From the NCBI GenBank assembly GCA_015056865.1, contig SVFM01000010.1:27682-91681 (forward strand): a stretch of DNA of 64,000 nucleotides. Direction: 5' to 3'. Below are positions 1-9,249 of this stretch, one piece after another. Both the position numbers and the translations under genes were made by a program. Under the pieces are notes generated by a model, which saw only the letters and a list, made by a program, of their open reading frames with translations, did not search any database and was not told the origin of the DNA. The stretch is from Lachnospiraceae bacterium. Its GTDB lineage: Bacteria > Bacillota > Clostridia > Lachnospirales > Lachnospiraceae. Position 1 is the first letter of the stretch; each line of letters starts with the position of its first letter.

Positions 1-1
1 A

Positions 2-643
2 CCTGAGTTTGTGACCATATTTGTAAATGGTGCCTGCGGCAATATCAATCATTTAAATCCCTATGACCTGACTACCTACAAGTGGGAGCAATACCGGAAG
101 GTAGGAAAAAGTCTGGCCGAAAAGGTAAAAGCAGCGATGGAAAATGTAACTCCTGTGGATGGACAGGTGCACGCTGCCTGCAAGGATATTTTTGTCAGAT
201 TCAGAAAACCTACGCCCGAAATGCTCTTGAATGCACAAAAAGTTTTTGCGGATCTGGGGGATGAGTTGATTGAGAGTAGGCCCGGGCAAGCTAATTATAC
301 AGATACCTTTTTTGCACTGCAGACCTTTTGGGTACAGGCAGATAAGCGAACCCAGAGGAAGGTTGCACTGCAGGTATTTAAGATCGGTCCCTGCAGTCTG
401 ATCGGCACCCCTTGTCAGATGTTTGTGGAGTTTGGCAAAAAAATAAAAGCAGCCTGCGGTGAATATTGCTTTGTGGCAGCCTTCGCCAATGATTACTGCG
501 GTTATGTACCTACTGAAGAATGTATGAGAGAAGGGGTTTACGAGGCTAGACTGGCATTTACAAGCGGGTTGGAGCCGGCGGCAGGCAATTTGGTCAGTGA
601 TGCGGCCATAGAATTGTATAAACAGTGTGGAAACAACTCGTAA
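2..643 (+). CDS. Neutral ceramidase-like protein, C-terminal part (5' truncated)
   Basis: The reading frame is open to the left edge of the window, so the N-terminus lies outside; the GTG at 11 is internal, because the codons before it (Pro-Glu-Phe) continue the fold. The motif NGACGNINH near the start, GTPCQMFVEFG in the middle and GYVPTEECM followed by YEARLAF near the end are typical of the neutral/alkaline non-lysosomal ceramidase-like family in bacteria. These enzymes hydrolyse N-acyl amide bonds in sphingolipids or unknown related substrates. The real substrate here cannot be read from the sequence. About 213 codons are visible, roughly half of a usual 420-residue family member. It is separated by 80 bases from pheA and probably belongs to an unrelated upstream unit. 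Confidence 0.7.
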   Translation, partial: PEFVTIFVNGACGNINHLNPYDLTTYKWEQYRKVGKSLAEKVKAAMENVTPVDGQVHAACKDIFVRFRKPTPEMLLNAQKVFADLGDELIESRPGQANYTDTFFALQTFWVQADKRTQRKVALQVFKIGPCSLIGTPCQMFVEFGKKIKAACGEYCFVAAFANDYCGYVPTEECMREGVYEARLAFTSGLEPAAGNLVSDAAIELYKQCGNNS

Positions 644-676
644 AATATGCTCCGGTAGGGCTTGCCTTGGAAGTAG

Positions 677-707
677 TTTTGGTATAAGATAGTGTAAAAT
701 ACCAAAA
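677..707. repeat. Inverted repeat upstream of pheA
   Basis: TTTTGGTAT (677-685) and ATACCAAAA (699-707) form a perfect 9-base inverted repeat around a 13-base centre, just before the pheA ribosome site. It may be an operator or a weak RNA hairpin. No T-run follows it, so a terminator is unlikely. Confidence 0.4.
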
Positions 708-722
708 GAGTGAGGGCATAAA

Positions 723-1847
723 ATGGATCTTCTGGAGCTTAGAAAAAAGATTGATGAAATTGATGCACAGATTGTGTCACTATATGAGCAGCGTATGGAT
801 GTGTGCAAAGGCGTGGCACAGTATAAGATAGACACCGGTAAAAAAGTGTTTGATAAACAGCGGGAGTTGGAAAAACTGGAAAGAGTTCGTTCTATGACCC
901 ACAGCGAGTTTAACGCCCAGGGTATCGAAGAATTGTTTGAACAGATCATGTCCATGAGCCGCAAGATGCAGTATCAGTTGCTTGCCCAGAGTGGAAGTCT
1001 GGGCAAGCTTCCTTTTATTGGTGTGGATGCTTTGGAGACCAAAGGAGCAAGGGTGGTGTTCCAGGGAGCGCCCGGGGCTTACTCCCAGGCTGCAATGCTG
1101 AAGTATTTTGGGGAAGATGTAAACAGCTTTTATGTGGAGACCTTTCGGGAGGCCATGAGTGCCATAGATGAGGGCAGTGCAGATTTTGCGGTGCTCCCTA
1201 TAGAAAATTCCACAGCTGGCATTGTCAGTGAGATTTATGATCTGTTGGTAGAGTTTGAAAATTATATTGTGGGGGAGCAGATCATCAAAATAGAGCATTG
1301 TCTATTAGGTGTACCGGGAGCGAAGAAAGAGGATATCAGAAGAGTATACTCCCACCCGCAGTCTCTGATGCAGTCAGCCCGATATTTGCAGCAGTATGAC
1401 TGGCAGCAGATCAGTATGCAAAATAATGCATTTGCGGCTCAAAAGGTAGCAACAGAGAAAGATAAGGCCCAGGCTGCCATTGCAGGAGAGCACGCGGCAA
1501 AACTCTATGGATTGCAGGTGCTGGAAAGGGGTGTCAATCAGTCTGACAGCAATTCCACCAGATTTATCATTGTGACGAACCAGAAAATCTTCTGCAGAGA
1601 TGCCCAGAAGATCAGCATCTGTTTTGAATTGCCCCATAAGAGTGGTTCCCTGTATCATATGCTGTCCCATTTTATCTACAATAATCTGAACATGACCAAG
1701 ATCGAAAGCCGTCCCATCGAGGACCGCAACTGGGAGTACAGATTTTTTGTGGATTTTGAGGGGAATTTGGCAGACAGTGCAGTGAAAAATGCACTCAGGG
1801 GTCTTCGTGATGAGGCAAGAAATATGAAAATATTGGGAAATTATTAG
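723..1847 (+). CDS. pheA: Bifunctional chorismate mutase / prephenate dehydratase
   Basis: This cytosolic enzyme carries out the two steps from chorismate to phenylpyruvate in phenylalanine synthesis. The 374-residue protein has an AroQ-type helical chorismate mutase domain (about 1-90, LLELRKKIDEIDAQIVSLYEQR), a prephenate dehydratase domain (about 108-285, with FQGAPGAYSQ, PIENSTAG and the catalytic-region motif NSTRF near 277-281) and a C-terminal ACT domain (about 297-372) with the ESRP motif near 327 that binds phenylalanine for feedback inhibition. The length is normal for the fused P-protein. The start ATG follows a GAGTGAGGG ribosome site. A 9-base inverted repeat lies directly upstream and may take part in control. 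Confidence 0.95.
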   Translation: MDLLELRKKIDEIDAQIVSLYEQRMDVCKGVAQYKIDTGKKVFDKQRELEKLERVRSMTHSEFNAQGIEELFEQIMSMSRKMQYQLLAQSGSLGKLPFIGVDALETKGARVVFQGAPGAYSQAAMLKYFGEDVNSFYVETFREAMSAIDEGSADFAVLPIENSTAGIVSEIYDLLVEFENYIVGEQIIKIEHCLLGVPGAKKEDIRRVYSHPQSLMQSARYLQQYDWQQISMQNNAFAAQKVATEKDKAQAAIAGEHAAKLYGLQVLERGVNQSDSNSTRFIIVTNQKIFCRDAQKISICFELPHKSGSLYHMLSHFIYNNLNMTKIESRPIEDRNWEYRFFVDFEGNLADSAVKNALRGLRDEARNMKILGNY

Positions 1848-1887
1848 GTTTGGGGACGAAAAGAGGAGACAGGAAGGAAATACGGAT

Positions 1888-3186
1888 ATGAGAGAACAGG
1901 AATTGATCGTATACAGAGAATTTGAGGATGGACAATTGCTCTACGACATGACATGGCTGATGGAGCATTACCAGGATGAGTATTATAACCAGGATGATAT
2001 GGCTGCTCTATTATATGAATGCATACATAAATTGCTGGAACTGGCCGGAAATTATGGCTTTCACGGCAATCTGTGGCATTGCTATCTGGCTAATCTTCTG
2101 GTAAACAATGAGAACAGTTACAGCAAGGCCTGCGAGATCCGGGGCGCTGTGCCGGGGACCATCAACAAGGCAGCGCTACATGACATCCGTATTTTCAAGG
2201 AATTTTACGATTACGATTTTGAGCCTATGGCAAAACATCTGGGTGTATCTGAACTGGAACTGATCCGGGATTATGAAACCAATCAGCAGGAGAGCAAGGT
2301 GTATAATACCAGGATCTGCGCCCGCATCTGTGAACTGGCGGAGCGTTTTAACAGTGATGACACGGCAGAGCAGATGAAGGATACCCTGACTCAGTTTTAT
2401 AAGGAGTATGGTGTGGGTAAATTTGGTCTGCACAAGTCGTTTCGTATCGTTCATGATGAGGAAGGTGTGCGGATTGAGCCGATTTTGAATATTGCACATG
2501 TGAAGCTGGCAGATCTGGTTGGATATGAGATCGCTAAGAAAAAGCTGGTGGACAACACAGAAGCCTTTGTATGCGGCAGAAAGGCAAACAACTGTCTGCT
2601 CTACGGAGATGCGGGAACCGGAAAATCCTCCAGTATCAAAGGGATTGTGAATGAATATTACGACAGAGGACTTCGTATCATTGAGGTATATAAGCATCAG
2701 TTCCAGGATCTGAATGAGGTGATCAGCCAGATCAAGCATCGAAATTATAAATTTATCATCTATATGGATGATCTTAGCTTTGAAGATTTTGAGATCGAAT
2801 ACAAATACTTAAAGGCTGTGATCGAGGGCGGTCTGGAGAAAAAGCCGGAAAATGTGCTGATCTATGCCACTTCAAATCGTCGTCACTTAGTGCGGGAGCG
2901 TTTCAGCGATAAGGAAGATAGAGTTGATGACCTGCATAAAGGGGATACGGTGCAGGAAAAACTTTCCCTGGTAGCTCGTTTTGGTGTTACTATTTATTTT
3001 GGTGCACCGGACAGGAAGGAGTTTCAAAATATCGTCAAGGTTTTGGCAGAGCGCTATCAGGTGCAGATACCGGAGGAGAAGCTGCTGGCAGAGGCCAACA
3101 AGTGGGAGATCAGCCATGGCGGACTTTCCGGAAGGACTGCCCAGCAATTTGTGGACTATTTACTGGGAGCAGAAGCTGAAAGTTAA
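1888..3186 (+). CDS. DUF815-family AAA+ ATPase
   Basis: A 432-residue P-loop ATPase of the DUF815 family. The Walker A motif GDAGTGKSS lies near residues 240-248, preceded by a helical N-terminal half without a recognised catalytic motif. IIYMDDLSFEDFE (about 289-301) is the Walker B-like segment, and YATSNRRHLV is a sensor-1-like segment. Family members are predicted AAA+ proteins of unknown client; nothing here identifies a substrate. The start ATG follows an AGGAAAT-type ribosome site. The gene is followed 29 bases later by the exopolyphosphatase gene and probably shares its transcript. The family assignment is confident; the function is open. Confidence 0.85.
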   Translation: MREQELIVYREFEDGQLLYDMTWLMEHYQDEYYNQDDMAALLYECIHKLLELAGNYGFHGNLWHCYLANLLVNNENSYSKACEIRGAVPGTINKAALHDIRIFKEFYDYDFEPMAKHLGVSELELIRDYETNQQESKVYNTRICARICELAERFNSDDTAEQMKDTLTQFYKEYGVGKFGLHKSFRIVHDEEGVRIEPILNIAHVKLADLVGYEIAKKKLVDNTEAFVCGRKANNCLLYGDAGTGKSSSIKGIVNEYYDRGLRIIEVYKHQFQDLNEVISQIKHRNYKFIIYMDDLSFEDFEIEYKYLKAVIEGGLEKKPENVLIYATSNRRHLVRERFSDKEDRVDDLHKGDTVQEKLSLVARFGVTIYFGAPDRKEFQNIVKVLAERYQVQIPEEKLLAEANKWEISHGGLSGRTAQQFVDYLLGAEAES

Positions 3187-3215
3187 ACGGTGTGGTTCGT
3201 AGGGGGAGAATGTGG

Positions 3216-4754
3216 ATGAAAACATTTGCAGCCATAGATGTAGGTTCTTATGAACTGAGAATGAAAATATTTGAGTTTTCCGGTAAAAACCGTATGCGCC
3301 AGATTGATCATGTACGCCACAGGATCGACCTTGGCACGGATACTTATCGCACAGGTAAACTGCGTTATGAAAAGGTAGAAGAACTCTGCAAGGTTTTGAA
3401 GGAATATGCAGACATCATGAAAACTTACAGAGTGGATGCTTATAAGGCTTACGGAACCAGTGCTATTCGGGAAATGGAAAATATGTCCATTGTTCTGGGA
3501 CAGATTGAGCAGAGAACCGGGATTCGCATTGATGTGCTGAGCAATTCAGAACAGCGGTTTCTGGATTATAAATCCATTGCCTCCAAGGGAGAACGTTTTG
3601 ATCAAATCATAGAAAAAAGTACGGTGATCGTAGACATCGGCGGGGGTAGTATACAGATGTCCCTGTTTGACAATGACTCTCTTGTGACCACCCAGAATAT
3701 CAGAGTTGGTGTGCTACGTCTGCAGGAGAAATTAAACCGGATGAATGCGGCCCCTTACCAGATGGAGAATCTGATCAATGAGATAGCGGGAGCACAGCTT
3801 TCCGTATTTAAGAAACTTTATCTGAAGGATAGAGAGATTGAAAATATCATTGTGGTGGATGATTACCTGTGTTGGTGGGCAGCCAGTCAGGGAAGAGGCA
3901 CAGCCAAGGAAGGCTGTGTAGATATTGCACAGTACAAAGAATTTATGGAGCATCTCCGTCAGGTGAGCAGAACAGAATCAGCTGTAGAACTGGGTATCAC
4001 CGAGGAGGCAGCGTCACTGTTATTTATATCAGCTGTTTTGATGAATCATATTGTGGATATGGTAGGGGCAAAGCTTATCTGGGCACCGGGTGTGACCCTC
4101 TGTGACGGAATTGCCTATGAGTACGCAGAACAGCAGAAGATTGTGATCTGTGAGCATGATTTCGAAAAGGATATTTTGGCTTGTGCAAGAACCATCAGTA
4201 AGCGGTATATGGGCAGCAAGAAGCGGGCAGAGACATTGGAGAAGCTGACACTGGCTATCTTTGACAGCATGAAGAAGATACACGGCCTGGGAAAACGTGA
4301 GCGTCTGTACCTACAGATTGCAGCCATCTTGCATGATTGTGGTAAATACATCAGTTTGGTAAATTTGGGAGAGTGTTCCTACAACATTATCATGTCTACG
4401 GAGATGATCGGATTGTCCCATGCAGAGCGGGAGATGGTGGCTTATATTGTAAAATTTAATCATGATGATTTTATTTATTTTGAGCAGCTTTCCAGACGTT
4501 CCGTTATGGAGCAAATGTCTTACCTGACTATTGCAAAATTGACAGCGATCTTAAAGATTGCCAATGCATTGGACCGTAGTCACAAGCAGAAATTTAAGGA
4601 TGCAAAGATTACATTAAAAGATAGAGAATTGATTCTCCAGGTGGACACAGCCGAAGATATTTCATTGGAAAAGGGGCTTTTTGCCGATCGGGCAGAGTTT
4701 TTTGAGGAAGTATATAATCTGAGACCGGTCATCAGGCAGCGCAGGAGGTTTTAA
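3216..4754 (+). CDS. Ppx/GppA family exopolyphosphatase with HD domain
   Basis: A 512-residue protein of the Ppx/GppA phosphatase family, which removes terminal phosphate from polyphosphate or converts pppGpp to ppGpp. The N-terminal actin-like ATPase fold shows AAIDVGSYELRMKIFE at the start and the phosphate-binding VDIGGGSIQMSLF near residue 139. The C-terminal HD-type region has ILHDCGKY near 371. I chose ATG 3216 because AGGGGGAGA at 3201-3209 is a well-placed ribosome site; a GTG at 3192 would put that site inside the gene. It ends one base before the ppk start, so synthesis of the two polyphosphate enzymes is probably coupled. Whether it acts on polyphosphate or pppGpp is inferred mainly from this neighbour. 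Confidence 0.88.
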   Translation: MKTFAAIDVGSYELRMKIFEFSGKNRMRQIDHVRHRIDLGTDTYRTGKLRYEKVEELCKVLKEYADIMKTYRVDAYKAYGTSAIREMENMSIVLGQIEQRTGIRIDVLSNSEQRFLDYKSIASKGERFDQIIEKSTVIVDIGGGSIQMSLFDNDSLVTTQNIRVGVLRLQEKLNRMNAAPYQMENLINEIAGAQLSVFKKLYLKDREIENIIVVDDYLCWWAASQGRGTAKEGCVDIAQYKEFMEHLRQVSRTESAVELGITEEAASLLFISAVLMNHIVDMVGAKLIWAPGVTLCDGIAYEYAEQQKIVICEHDFEKDILACARTISKRYMGSKKRAETLEKLTLAIFDSMKKIHGLGKRERLYLQIAAILHDCGKYISLVNLGECSYNIIMSTEMIGLSHAEREMVAYIVKFNHDDFIYFEQLSRRSVMEQMSYLTIAKLTAILKIANALDRSHKQKFKDAKITLKDRELILQVDTAEDISLEKGLFADRAEFFEEVYNLRPVIRQRRRF

Positions 4755-4755
4755 A

Positions 4756-6879
4756 ATGGGTGTGAACAAATATCATGATGCAAAGTATTACACCAACAGG
4801 GAGCTTAGCTGGATATCCTTTAACCAAAGGATACTGGGAGAAGCCAGAGACAAAAACATACCGTTATTCGAGAGAATTAAATTCTTAAGTATTACGGCTT
4901 CCAATCTGGATGAGTTTTTTATGATACGTGTGGCTTCTCTGAAGGATATGGTAAATGCGGGCTATCAAAAGCGTGATATTGCGGGGATGACACCTCAGGA
5001 GCAGCTGGAAGCTTTGGGGGAAAAGCTTCATGAACAGGTACATCTGCAATACACTACCTACAATCGCATCTTATTGCCGCTTTTGGAACAGAGCGGTTTA
5101 ACGGTTGTGAAATCTCATGAAGAACTGGAGGAGCAGGAGGCGGCATATGTGGACCGGTATTTCGAGTCCAATATTTATCCGGTTCTGACTCCCATGGCGG
5201 TGGATTCCTCCAGACCCTTTCCGCTGATCCGAAATAAATCCCTGAATATCGGAGCGCTGGTGACCAAAAAGTCCGGGAAGGGTGAACTGGAATTTGTTAC
5301 GGTGCAGGTGCCCAGCGTGCTTTCCCGTATTGTGCCCCTGCCTGTAAAGGGGGGTCAGAAAAAAGTGATCCTTTTGGAGGAGATCATAGAGCGGAACATG
5401 CATAAGCTGTTCCTAAATTATGATATTGTCTGTGCCCATCATTTTCGTATCATGCGCAATGCGGATCTGACCATTGAGGAAGAAGAGGCTGCAGATCTGT
5501 TAAAAGAGATAGAGAAGCAGTTAAAGAAACGTCAGTGGGGAGAAGTGATCAGGCTGGAAGTGGAAAAAGATACTGACAAGCGCCTGCTGAAGATCTTGCG
5601 GAAGGAACTATCTATTGAGGATAAGGCAATCTATCCTATCGACGGTCCTTTGGATCTGACTTTTTTGATGAAGATGTATGGCATGGAAGGGTATGAGCAC
5701 CTAAAGAATGCCCCCCATGTTCCTCAGCCGGTGCCTGCTTTTCCTGCGGGGTGTGATCTGTTTGAAGAGATCAGAAAAGGAGATGTGTTGTTGCACCATC
5801 CGTACCAGACCTTTGCGCCTGTGGTAAACTTTATCCGGCAGGCTGCCGAGGATCCGGATGTATTGGCCATCAAGCAGACCCTGTATAGAGTCAGTGGCAA
5901 TTCTCCCATTATAGCCGCTCTGGCACAGGCTGCAGAAAATGGCAAACAGGTATCGGTGCTGGTAGAATTGAAAGCCAGATTTGATGAGGAAAACAATATC
6001 GTCTGGGCCAGAATGCTGGAAAAAGCGGGCTGTCACGTAATCTACGGTCTGGTGGGGCTGAAAACCCACAGCAAGATCACCCTTGTGGTCCGCAAGGAGG
6101 AGGATGGTATCCGCAGGTATGTGCACTTAGGAACAGGCAATTACAATGATGCAACTGCAAAATTATACACGGATATCGGGCTTATGACCTGCAGGGAGAC
6201 CATCGGAGAGGATGCAACTGCAGTGTTTAACATGCTCTCAGGTTACTCAGAGCCGCTGCACTGGCATGCCTTGAGTCTGGCACCCCTTTGGCTGAAAGAT
6301 CGCTTTTTGTATTTGATCGGCAGGGAGAGAGATTATGCTCTGGCCGGGCATGAGGCACATATTATTGCAAAGATGAACTCTCTTTGTGATCAGGATGTGA
6401 TCGCGGCTCTCTATGAGGCCAGCACAGCCGGAGTAAAGATTGAGTTGATCATCCGTGGTATCTGCTGCCTGAAACCGGGGATTGCCGGTGTCAGTGAAAA
6501 TATTACTGTCAGATCTATTGTGGGTAATTTCTTGGAGCACAGCCGTATTTTCTATTTTGAAAACGGCGGTGATAGGGAGATTTACTGCTCCAGTGCAGAC
6601 TGGATGCCCAGAAATCTGGAACGCCGTGTGGAGATTTTGTTCCCTGTGGAGGCAGATGAACTGAAACAGGAGCTGATGCATATTTTGGAGGTTCAGCTGA
6701 AGGATACGCTGAAGGCCCATGTTCTCCAGCCGGACGGCATTTATGAAAAGGTAGACAGGAGAGGGAAAGAGGCCATTTGTGCTCAGGAAGTATTCTGTCA
6801 GGAGGCCAGAGAGGCAGTGGATAAAAAGAAAGAGGAGGCGGGGAGACGCGTGTTTATCCCTGAAATGCATCATGAGTAG
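4756..6879 (+). CDS. ppk1: Polyphosphate kinase 1
   Basis: A 707-residue PPK1, which reversibly transfers the gamma phosphate of ATP onto polyphosphate. The four-domain PPK1 layout is visible: an N-terminal helical domain (NRELSWISFNQRIL), a head domain, and two PLD-like catalytic domains. The autophosphorylated histidine is expected at His457 in YVHLGTGNYND. LHHPYQTF and AIKQTLYRVSG are family motifs. The start follows AGGAGG at the end of the upstream phosphatase gene, leaving a one-base gap. The 3' end overlaps maf by 8 bases. The ppx-ppk pair suggests that this organism stores and turns over polyphosphate, which fits the phosphate locus about 20 kb downstream. Confidence 0.96.
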   Translation: MGVNKYHDAKYYTNRELSWISFNQRILGEARDKNIPLFERIKFLSITASNLDEFFMIRVASLKDMVNAGYQKRDIAGMTPQEQLEALGEKLHEQVHLQYTTYNRILLPLLEQSGLTVVKSHEELEEQEAAYVDRYFESNIYPVLTPMAVDSSRPFPLIRNKSLNIGALVTKKSGKGELEFVTVQVPSVLSRIVPLPVKGGQKKVILLEEIIERNMHKLFLNYDIVCAHHFRIMRNADLTIEEEEAADLLKEIEKQLKKRQWGEVIRLEVEKDTDKRLLKILRKELSIEDKAIYPIDGPLDLTFLMKMYGMEGYEHLKNAPHVPQPVPAFPAGCDLFEEIRKGDVLLHHPYQTFAPVVNFIRQAAEDPDVLAIKQTLYRVSGNSPIIAALAQAAENGKQVSVLVELKARFDEENNIVWARMLEKAGCHVIYGLVGLKTHSKITLVVRKEEDGIRRYVHLGTGNYNDATAKLYTDIGLMTCRETIGEDATAVFNMLSGYSEPLHWHALSLAPLWLKDRFLYLIGRERDYALAGHEAHIIAKMNSLCDQDVIAALYEASTAGVKIELIIRGICCLKPGIAGVSENITVRSIVGNFLEHSRIFYFENGGDREIYCSSADWMPRNLERRVEILFPVEADELKQELMHILEVQLKDTLKAHVLQPDGIYEKVDRRGKEAICAQEVFCQEAREAVDKKKEEAGRRVFIPEMHHE

Positions 6880-7477
6880 AATTATACTTGCATCCGCCTC
6901 TCCCAGGCGCAGGGAGCTTCTGGGTATTCTTTATCCAAGCTTTGAGGTGATCCCAAGCGGGGCGGATGAGAATGTGACAGCGCAGGAGCCGGCCGCGTTG
7001 GTGGAGGAACTATCCCGCTTAAAGGCAACGGATATTTTTGAAAAACAGGACCATAAGGAGGATGCCTTGGTCATCGGAGCAGACACGGTGGTAGCTTTCG
7101 AAGGAGAGATTCTGGGAAAACCCCAAGGCAGTCAGCATGCTTTTCGCATGTTGGAAAAGCTTCAGGGGAACACCCACCAGGTTTATACAGGGGTGACACT
7201 CTGCACATTGCAGGCAGGACAGCCCATGATCAGAACCTTTCACGAATGTACGGAGGTGACTTTTTACACTCTCACACCGGAGGAAATTTGGGAATACATT
7301 GAGAGCGGTGAACCCATGGATAAGGCCGGCAGCTACGCCATTCAAGGTGCCTTTGCAAAATATGTGAAAGGGATCAGAGGGGATTATTATAATGTGGTGG
7401 GGCTTCCGGTCAGCAGATTAAATCAAGAGCTAAAAAAGATGAGGGCAGAAATTTATGAAAAAGGCAGTAATCTTTGA
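6872..7477 (+). CDS. maf: Maf-type nucleoside triphosphate pyrophosphatase
   Basis: A 201-residue Maf/YhdE-family protein that hydrolyses non-canonical or modified nucleoside triphosphates (in related enzymes dTTP, UTP or methylated nucleotides) to the monophosphate and pyrophosphate. It shows the N-terminal signature SASPRRRELL, GADTVVAFEGEILGKP and the C-terminal region KAGSYAIQGAFAKYV. The start is ATG 6872, inside the end of ppk (8-base overlap); a longer frame from 6779 would be unrelated to the family and lies in ppk. No strong ribosome site is seen, so translation is probably coupled to ppk. The 3' end overlaps the HAD gene by 23 bases. Its exact substrate cannot be told from the sequence. 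Confidence 0.92.
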   Translation: MSRIILASASPRRRELLGILYPSFEVIPSGADENVTAQEPAALVEELSRLKATDIFEKQDHKEDALVIGADTVVAFEGEILGKPQGSQHAFRMLEKLQGNTHQVYTGVTLCTLQAGQPMIRTFHECTEVTFYTLTPEEIWEYIESGEPMDKAGSYAIQGAFAKYVKGIRGDYYNVVGLPVSRLNQELKKMRAEIYEKGSNL

Positions 7478-8108
7478 TCTGGACGGAACACTTACGGATT
7501 CTCTGGAATCGATTCAATATTCGGCAAACATGGCGATCACACAGTTTGGCTTCGCACCCTATGAAAAGGAACAGTACAAATATTTTGTGGGGGATGGGGC
7601 TGCCAAGCTGATCGAACGATGCCTGAAAGGGCAGGGGGATGAGGAACTGAAATTTTTTGACCGGGCCTTTGCTGCCTATAAGGAAATTTTTGCAGAATAC
7701 TGCATGTACAAGGTAGAACCCTACCGAGAGATCAGAGAGCTGCTTAGGCAGTTAAAGGAAAGAGGACTTCGACTTGCAGTGTTGTCCAATAAACCCCATG
7801 CAGAGACTGTAAATGTGGTAGAAACGCTGTTTGGTAAGGATTGTTTTGATGTGATCCAGGGTCAGAAGCCGGAGATTCCCAGAAAACCCAGCCCGGAGGG
7901 TGTCTATTGTATTTTGGAGAAACTGGGGCTGCAGCAGTCTGATATTCTGTATTTGGGAGACACGGGCACAGATATGCAGACAGGTAAAAGTGCAGGTGCT
8001 CTGACCGTAGGAGCTCTCTGGGGATTTAGGGACAGGAAAGAGCTGGAAGAATATCATGCAGATATTATGATTGAAAATCCATTAAAGCTACTTGACTATA
8101 TAGGCTAG
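7455..8108 (+). CDS. HAD-family hydrolase, phosphoglycolate phosphatase-like
   Basis: A 217-residue haloacid dehalogenase-superfamily phosphatase. Motif I is FDLDGTLTDS with the nucleophile Asp8 and Asp10, motif II is LSNKPH, and motif IV is YLGDTGTDM. The cap insert lies between motif I and II, as in phosphoglycolate phosphatase (Gph) and PpaX-type enzymes. Family members dephosphorylate 2-phosphoglycolate, pyrophosphate or sugar phosphates; the substrate here is not determined. It overlaps maf by 23 bases and is probably translated from the same message. A house-cleaning role next to maf is plausible. Confidence 0.85.
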   Translation: MKKAVIFDLDGTLTDSLESIQYSANMAITQFGFAPYEKEQYKYFVGDGAAKLIERCLKGQGDEELKFFDRAFAAYKEIFAEYCMYKVEPYREIRELLRQLKERGLRLAVLSNKPHAETVNVVETLFGKDCFDVIQGQKPEIPRKPSPEGVYCILEKLGLQQSDILYLGDTGTDMQTGKSAGALTVGALWGFRDRKELEEYHADIMIENPLKLLDYIG

Positions 8109-8159
8109 AATGCATATTATGATATTGCATCATTACGATTAGACTTGGAGGTGAAAATA

Positions 8160-8423
8160 ATGCACGAATTTGATGACGCAGTACTGCAGTGCTTTTTAGA
8201 CAATCAATTACAGCTGTTCCCTCAGCCGGTGGCAGACAGTCTGGAAGCCGCAGAGGCCTTCCTGGAAGAATGTATGGCCGTTGTGGTTGATTCCTTGGAA
8301 GAAGTGGTGGAATATTTTGAGGAAGAAGGAATTGACATGGACGGTGCTACAGGAGATGAGATATTGGAGGCGGATGAGGTGTTTGATGTGGGAGACGGAA
8401 GATACCTGATCGTGGAGGGTTAA
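8160..8423 (+). CDS. Small acidic conserved protein
   Basis: An 87-residue, strongly acidic protein that begins MHEFDDAVLQCFLDNQ and is rich in Glu and Asp, for example EEVVEYFEEEG. I recall similar short proteins from Lachnospiraceae that automated pipelines call glyoxalase, but I see no metal-binding glyoxalase motif, so I do not adopt the name. The start at ATG 8160 is set by GGAGGTG at 8147-8153; a TTG at 8145 would swallow that site. It lies 51 bases after the HAD gene and is followed directly by a clear terminator, so it is probably the last gene of the upstream operon. Confidence 0.7.
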   Translation: MHEFDDAVLQCFLDNQLQLFPQPVADSLEAAEAFLEECMAVVVDSLEEVVEYFEEEGIDMDGATGDEILEADEVFDVGDGRYLIVEG

Positions 8424-8448
8424 AAGACGGTTTTACCGTCTTTTTGTA
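8422..8448 (+). terminator. Rho-independent terminator
   Basis: AAAGACGG and CCGTCTTT form a hairpin with a TTTTA loop, followed by a T-run. It closes the transcript that ends with the small acidic protein and separates it from pyrH. Confidence 0.85.
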
Positions 8449-8529
8449 TTTTAACACTTTCCCAAGAGCAATAGTTGTGATATACTTAATATAATTATAT
8501 GTAAAAATGGTTCAGGCAGGTGATGAAAT

Positions 8530-9225
8530 ATGCGAAGAATTTTATTAAAGCTCAGCGGAGAAGCGCTGGCCGGGGAGAAGAAAACCGGATTTGATGAGGA
8601 GACCGTCCGAAAAGTAGCGCTACAGGTAAAACAGTTGGTGGATGACGGAATGCAAGTAGGTATTGTGACCGGAGGCGGTAATTTTTGGAGGGGGCGCTCC
8701 AGTGAAAGGATCGACCGGACCAAGGCGGATCAGATCGGTATGTTAGCCACTGTGATGAACTGTATCTACGTTTCGGAGATTTTCCGCAGTGAAGGTATGA
8801 ACACCAGTGTGATGACACCCTTTCAATGTGGGGCCTTTACAACATTGTTTTCCAAGGATGGGGCAAATGAATGCTTTGAAAAAGGAATGGTAGTATTTTT
8901 CGCAGGCGGTACGGGCCATCCCTATTTTTCAACGGATACGGGCGTGGTATTGAGAGCTATTGAGGTGGAGGCAGAGGTGATCCTGCTGGCCAAGTCTATT
9001 GACGGTGTGTACAGTGATGATCCCAACAAAAATCCGGCAGCAGTGAAATATGATGAGGTTACCATCGATGAGGTGATTGCTAAGAATCTTCAGGTGGTGG
9101 ATATGACCGCATCTATTCTGGCCAGAGATAATAAAATGCCCATGTGGGTATTTGGGCTGAACGAGGAGAACAGTATTGTGAATACCCTGAAGGGTGATTT
9201 CAACGGAACGAAAGTAATCGTATAA
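8530..9225 (+). CDS. pyrH: UMP kinase
   Basis: A 231-residue bacterial-type UMP kinase of the amino acid kinase fold, which phosphorylates UMP to UDP in pyrimidine nucleotide synthesis. It shows LLKLSGEAL at the N-terminus, the glycine-rich IVTGGGNFWRG, the uridylate-binding region around GMLATVMN, and FFAGGTGHPYFSTDT. The length is typical. It opens the pyrH-frr-uppS-cdsA-dxr-rseP order that is standard in Gram-positive bacteria. A terminator lies just upstream, so a promoter is expected in the AT-rich 8450-8520 stretch; I could not find a clean -35/-10 pair there. Confidence 0.97.
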   Translation: MRRILLKLSGEALAGEKKTGFDEETVRKVALQVKQLVDDGMQVGIVTGGGNFWRGRSSERIDRTKADQIGMLATVMNCIYVSEIFRSEGMNTSVMTPFQCGAFTTLFSKDGANECFEKGMVVFFAGGTGHPYFSTDTGVVLRAIEVEAEVILLAKSIDGVYSDDPNKNPAAVKYDEVTIDEVIAKNLQVVDMTASILARDNKMPMWVFGLNEENSIVNTLKGDFNGTKVIV

Positions 9226-9249
9226 TAAAGAAAAGGAGAGTAAATAATT

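Noticed and set aside
53..964. A 303-codon open frame on the minus strand
   Set aside because: It spans the end of the ceramidase-like gene and the start of pheA in antisense, with no motif.
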